Positions 61,973 through 64,000 of a DNA stretch of 64,000 nucleotides are shown here, piece after piece (the first letter of the stretch is position 1; each line of letters begins with the position of its first letter). The DNA is from Gammaproteobacteria bacterium (GTDB taxonomy: Bacteria > Pseudomonadota > Gammaproteobacteria > Pseudomonadales > Azotimanducaceae). The stretch covers positions 88,993 to 152,992 of the forward strand of contig NYVG01000016.1 in the NCBI GenBank assembly GCA_002684495.1. The letters run 5' to 3'. The position numbers and the translations under genes were made by a program. Below the pieces are notes generated by a model. The model did no database searches. It saw nothing but the letters and a program-made list of their open reading frames with translations, and was not told the origin of the DNA.

Positions 61973-64000
61973 TTAATTCGATATTGCGTGTTGCGGCGTG
62001 AGAGGCAGTTCTGAGCCACTCTCAGAATCGTTGTCCTTGGCATTCTTTAATTTCACCAACATGTCAGCCATGAGATTGCGCTCGTTGCGCTTGCGCTTAT
62101 ATAGCTCAAGTCGCGATGCGCGGATTTGCGGTGGAAATATGTTGTTGGCGAAGTTGGCGTCTGCGGTCTGGTGTTGCTCGTCGAGAGTTACTTGCTCGAT
62201 CGCGGCGGGCTCAATTAATAGATAAGTGACGTAGTTAGCATCGCGCCGCCACAGTTCCGCTGGCAGCATAAGTTCGCGGTTGTCGCCATTTTTGTAGTAG
62301 ATTTTTAGCGGCAGCGGTGACACCACGCCGCCAATATTTTCAAAGTCTAAGAAATATAGATATGGATTTTCCGCAAGCGCACGATCCAGTACTTGGCGCT
62401 GCCAATCCTCTAAGCTTTCAAGTTCTTTTTGATAGTCATTACGATCTTGGTTCGACACGGTGAACTGGTCGTTGTCGTTGTACAGGTCTCTGAGTTCGGG
62501 AAAGCGTTCGACTCTCGTCACTAGGCCCGCATCAGCATTGCGTTGCTGCATAATCGGCTGTGGCTCCAGTCGCGCGTTTTCTTTGCGGTCGAGTGGGAAA
62601 TCTATTTCCGGGTCCAAGCTTTCTATGCGGTACTCGCGAACATCGGCGATGGCGATGTCGACGTGGTCGGTAGAGTAAAACCAGCCGCGCCAGAACCAGT
62701 CCAGATCAACCCCAGAGGCATCCTCCATGGTGCGAAAGAAGTCTGCGGGTGTAGGCCGTTTAAATTTCCAACGTTGCGCGTAGGTGCGAAAAGCGAAGTC
62801 GAATGCGTTCCTGCCCATTACGGTTTCCCGCAACACCGTCAGTGCCGCAGCAGGCTTAGAGTAGGCGTTAGGGCCGAACTGCAAAATCGAATCGGATTGG
62901 GTCATGATCGGGACTTGGTTGGTCGAGGTCATATAGTCAGGGATGTAGTCGAGAATATTCGGTTTACCCGCAAAGGCCGGGTACTGTTCTTCCCATTCTA
63001 GTTCGGCGACATACTCTAAAAACGTATTGATGCCTTCATCCATCCAGGTCCATTGCCGCTCGTCCGAGTTGACGATCATCGGAAAATAAATGTGTCCAAT
63101 TTCATGAATGATGACTCCAATTAGGCCGTACTTAATGCGGCGGGAATAAGTGGGCTCTTGGGGCGTGTCGTCCTCAACCTTGTCTGCTGCGCTGTCAGCG
63201 TTGGTCGGATCTTGGCTTGTTTCCGGCGGCGTAGGTCGGTAACCGTTAAAGGTAATCATGGGGTATTCCATACCGCCGCGTTCCCAGGTATTCACTGACT
63301 GTGCTGTGGGGTAGGGGTAATCGAAGGCGAAGCGCGAGTACACCTCCATGGTATGGATCACCGCTTGGGTAGAGTAATCAGACCAAATTGGCTCTGCCTC
63401 GTTAGGATAAAACGACATGGCCAGAACCTGCTCGTACTCCGCGCCGGGTTGTTCATGCAGCATGGCATCCCAAATAAATTTTCTAGAAGAGGCCCAAGCG
63501 AAATCGCGCACATTCTTGGCACTAAAGCGCCAGGTACGCTGGCCCGCTTGTTGTCGCGTCTCGTTCGCCAGTGCTTCCGCAGGCGTGACAATGAAGGTGG
63601 GCTTTGCGCTGTTTGCGTTTTCCAAACGTTGCCGTTGCTTAGCGGTGAGCACCTGTTTCGGGTTCGTTAATTGGCCGGTGGCGGAGACGATGTGGCCCTT
63701 GGGCACTGTGATTGCTACGTCGTAGTCACCGAATTCAAGGGTGAACTCACCGCGCCCCAGAAACGCCTTATGTTGCCAGCCTGCATAATCGGTATAGGCG
63801 ACCATGCGCGGGAACCATTGGGCAAGAAAAAAGATATCGGTATCGTTGTCTATAAAGTGCTCGTAACCGCCGCGTCCACCGATTGCGACTTCTTCAATGA
63901 TGTTAAAGCGCCAGGAGACGTTGAAGGTTATGGATTTTTTTGATTCAAGGGGCTTGGGCAGATCGATCCGCATTGTGGTATCGATAACGGTAAACGGCAA
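61973..64000 (-). CDS. M1-family metallopeptidase, C-terminal part (cut by window end)
   Basis: The reading frame is open from 64000 to a stop at 61973 (675 residues seen), so the N-terminus lies outside. The zinc site is IIHEIGHIYFPMIV with the third ligand Glu in WMDEGINTFLEYVAEL (about 20 residues on). The gluzincin pattern HExxH-N18-E identifies an M1-like aminopeptidase. ERGGMEYPMITFNGY is the exopeptidase-like region before it. The C-terminal part is family-specific and ends ELPLTPQHAISN. It is likely periplasmic or membrane-attached, with the DUF6702-like protein downstream. Confidence 0.88.
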   Translation of the reverse strand: MPFTVIDTTMRIDLPKPLESKKSITFNVSWRFNIIEEVAIGGRGGYEHFIDNDTDIFFLAQWFPRMVAYTDYAGWQHKAFLGRGEFTLEFGDYDVAITVPKGHIVSATGQLTNPKQVLTAKQRQRLENANSAKPTFIVTPAEALANETRQQAGQRTWRFSAKNVRDFAWASSRKFIWDAMLHEQPGAEYEQVLAMSFYPNEAEPIWSDYSTQAVIHTMEVYSRFAFDYPYPTAQSVNTWERGGMEYPMITFNGYRPTPPETSQDPTNADSAADKVEDDTPQEPTYSRRIKYGLIGVIIHEIGHIYFPMIVNSDERQWTWMDEGINTFLEYVAELEWEEQYPAFAGKPNILDYIPDYMTSTNQVPIMTQSDSILQFGPNAYSKPAAALTVLRETVMGRNAFDFAFRTYAQRWKFKRPTPADFFRTMEDASGVDLDWFWRGWFYSTDHVDIAIADVREYRIESLDPEIDFPLDRKENARLEPQPIMQQRNADAGLVTRVERFPELRDLYNDNDQFTVSNQDRNDYQKELESLEDWQRQVLDRALAENPYLYFLDFENIGGVVSPLPLKIYYKNGDNRELMLPAELWRRDANYVTYLLIEPAAIEQVTLDEQHQTADANFANNIFPPQIRASRLELYKRKRNERNLMADMLVKLKNAKDNDSESGSELPLTPQHAISN

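Overview
The window is a compact, gene-dense piece of a gammaproteobacterial chromosome with about 53 protein genes. No prophage, insertion sequence, tRNA, rRNA or CRISPR array is visible. Gene content and order point to a marine, aerobic, heterotrophic gammaproteobacterium near the Cellvibrionales/OM60-type or Pseudomonas-like lineages. The evidence is the synteny cspD<>clpS-clpA, infA-bpt-aat, ftsK-lolA-rarA-crcB-serS-cysG-tusEBCD, a Na+/H+ antiporter NhaB, monomeric isocitrate dehydrogenase, a Pseudomonas-type CysI/DUF934 pair, a [4Fe-4S] APS-reductase-type CysH, the AcnD/PrpF 2-methylcitrate route and a large TonB-dependent receptor. The species cannot be named from sequence reading alone.

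Layout. 1-5 kb: the 5' end of nhaB (cut by the window), nudC, an SCP2-like gene, sohB, an AcuI/YhdH reductase and a CPA2 antiporter. 5-13 kb: sulfite reductase with DUF934, a 48-aa membrane protein with its own near-consensus promoter, metH, nfuA and aroG. 13.3-13.6 kb: a gene-free leader that holds an apparent aromatic-amino-acid attenuator preceded by four tandem TyrR-box-like repeats. 13.6-19.4 kb: an AddA/AddB-like helicase-nuclease pair. 19.5-23.8 kb: a small-gene cluster (39-aa membrane protein, TerB-like, DUF465, cytosolic 5'-nucleotidase), then cysB, cysH and thrH. 23.8-32.7 kb: a 2-methylcitrate pathway split into prpBC (+) and a convergent mnmA-purB-GNAT-acnD-prpF run (-). 32.8-36.5 kb: moaCDE and icd. 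36.5-42 kb: cspD, clpSA, infA, bpt and aat, which together form a complete bacterial N-degron module. 42-50.8 kb: ftsK, lolA, rarA, crcB, serS, cysG and tusEBCD. 50.8-55.3 kb: an RND efflux pump and its adaptor. 55.4-64 kb: csaA, a serine hydrolase, an NPP-type phosphodiesterase, a TonB-dependent receptor, a small DUF6702-like protein and an M1-type metallopeptidase cut by the window end.

How the genes fit together. Sulfur is a recurring theme: CysH, CysI/DUF934, CysG (siroheme for CysI), CysB (regulator), MetH, NfuA, MoaD/MoaE, and MnmA with the TusBCDE relay for 2-thiouridine in tRNA. Propionyl-CoA use (AcuI plus PrpC/AcnD/PrpF/PrpB) is a second theme. The most interesting signal is non-coding. 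Upstream of aroG (DAHP synthase) there is a 33-codon leader ORF with clustered Trp, Tyr and Phe codons, four mutually exclusive RNA segments, and a rho-independent terminator. Just upstream are four 20-bp units carrying GTAAA-N6-TTTAC-type palindromes. Together these read as dual transcriptional and attenuation control of the aromatic pathway's entry enzyme.
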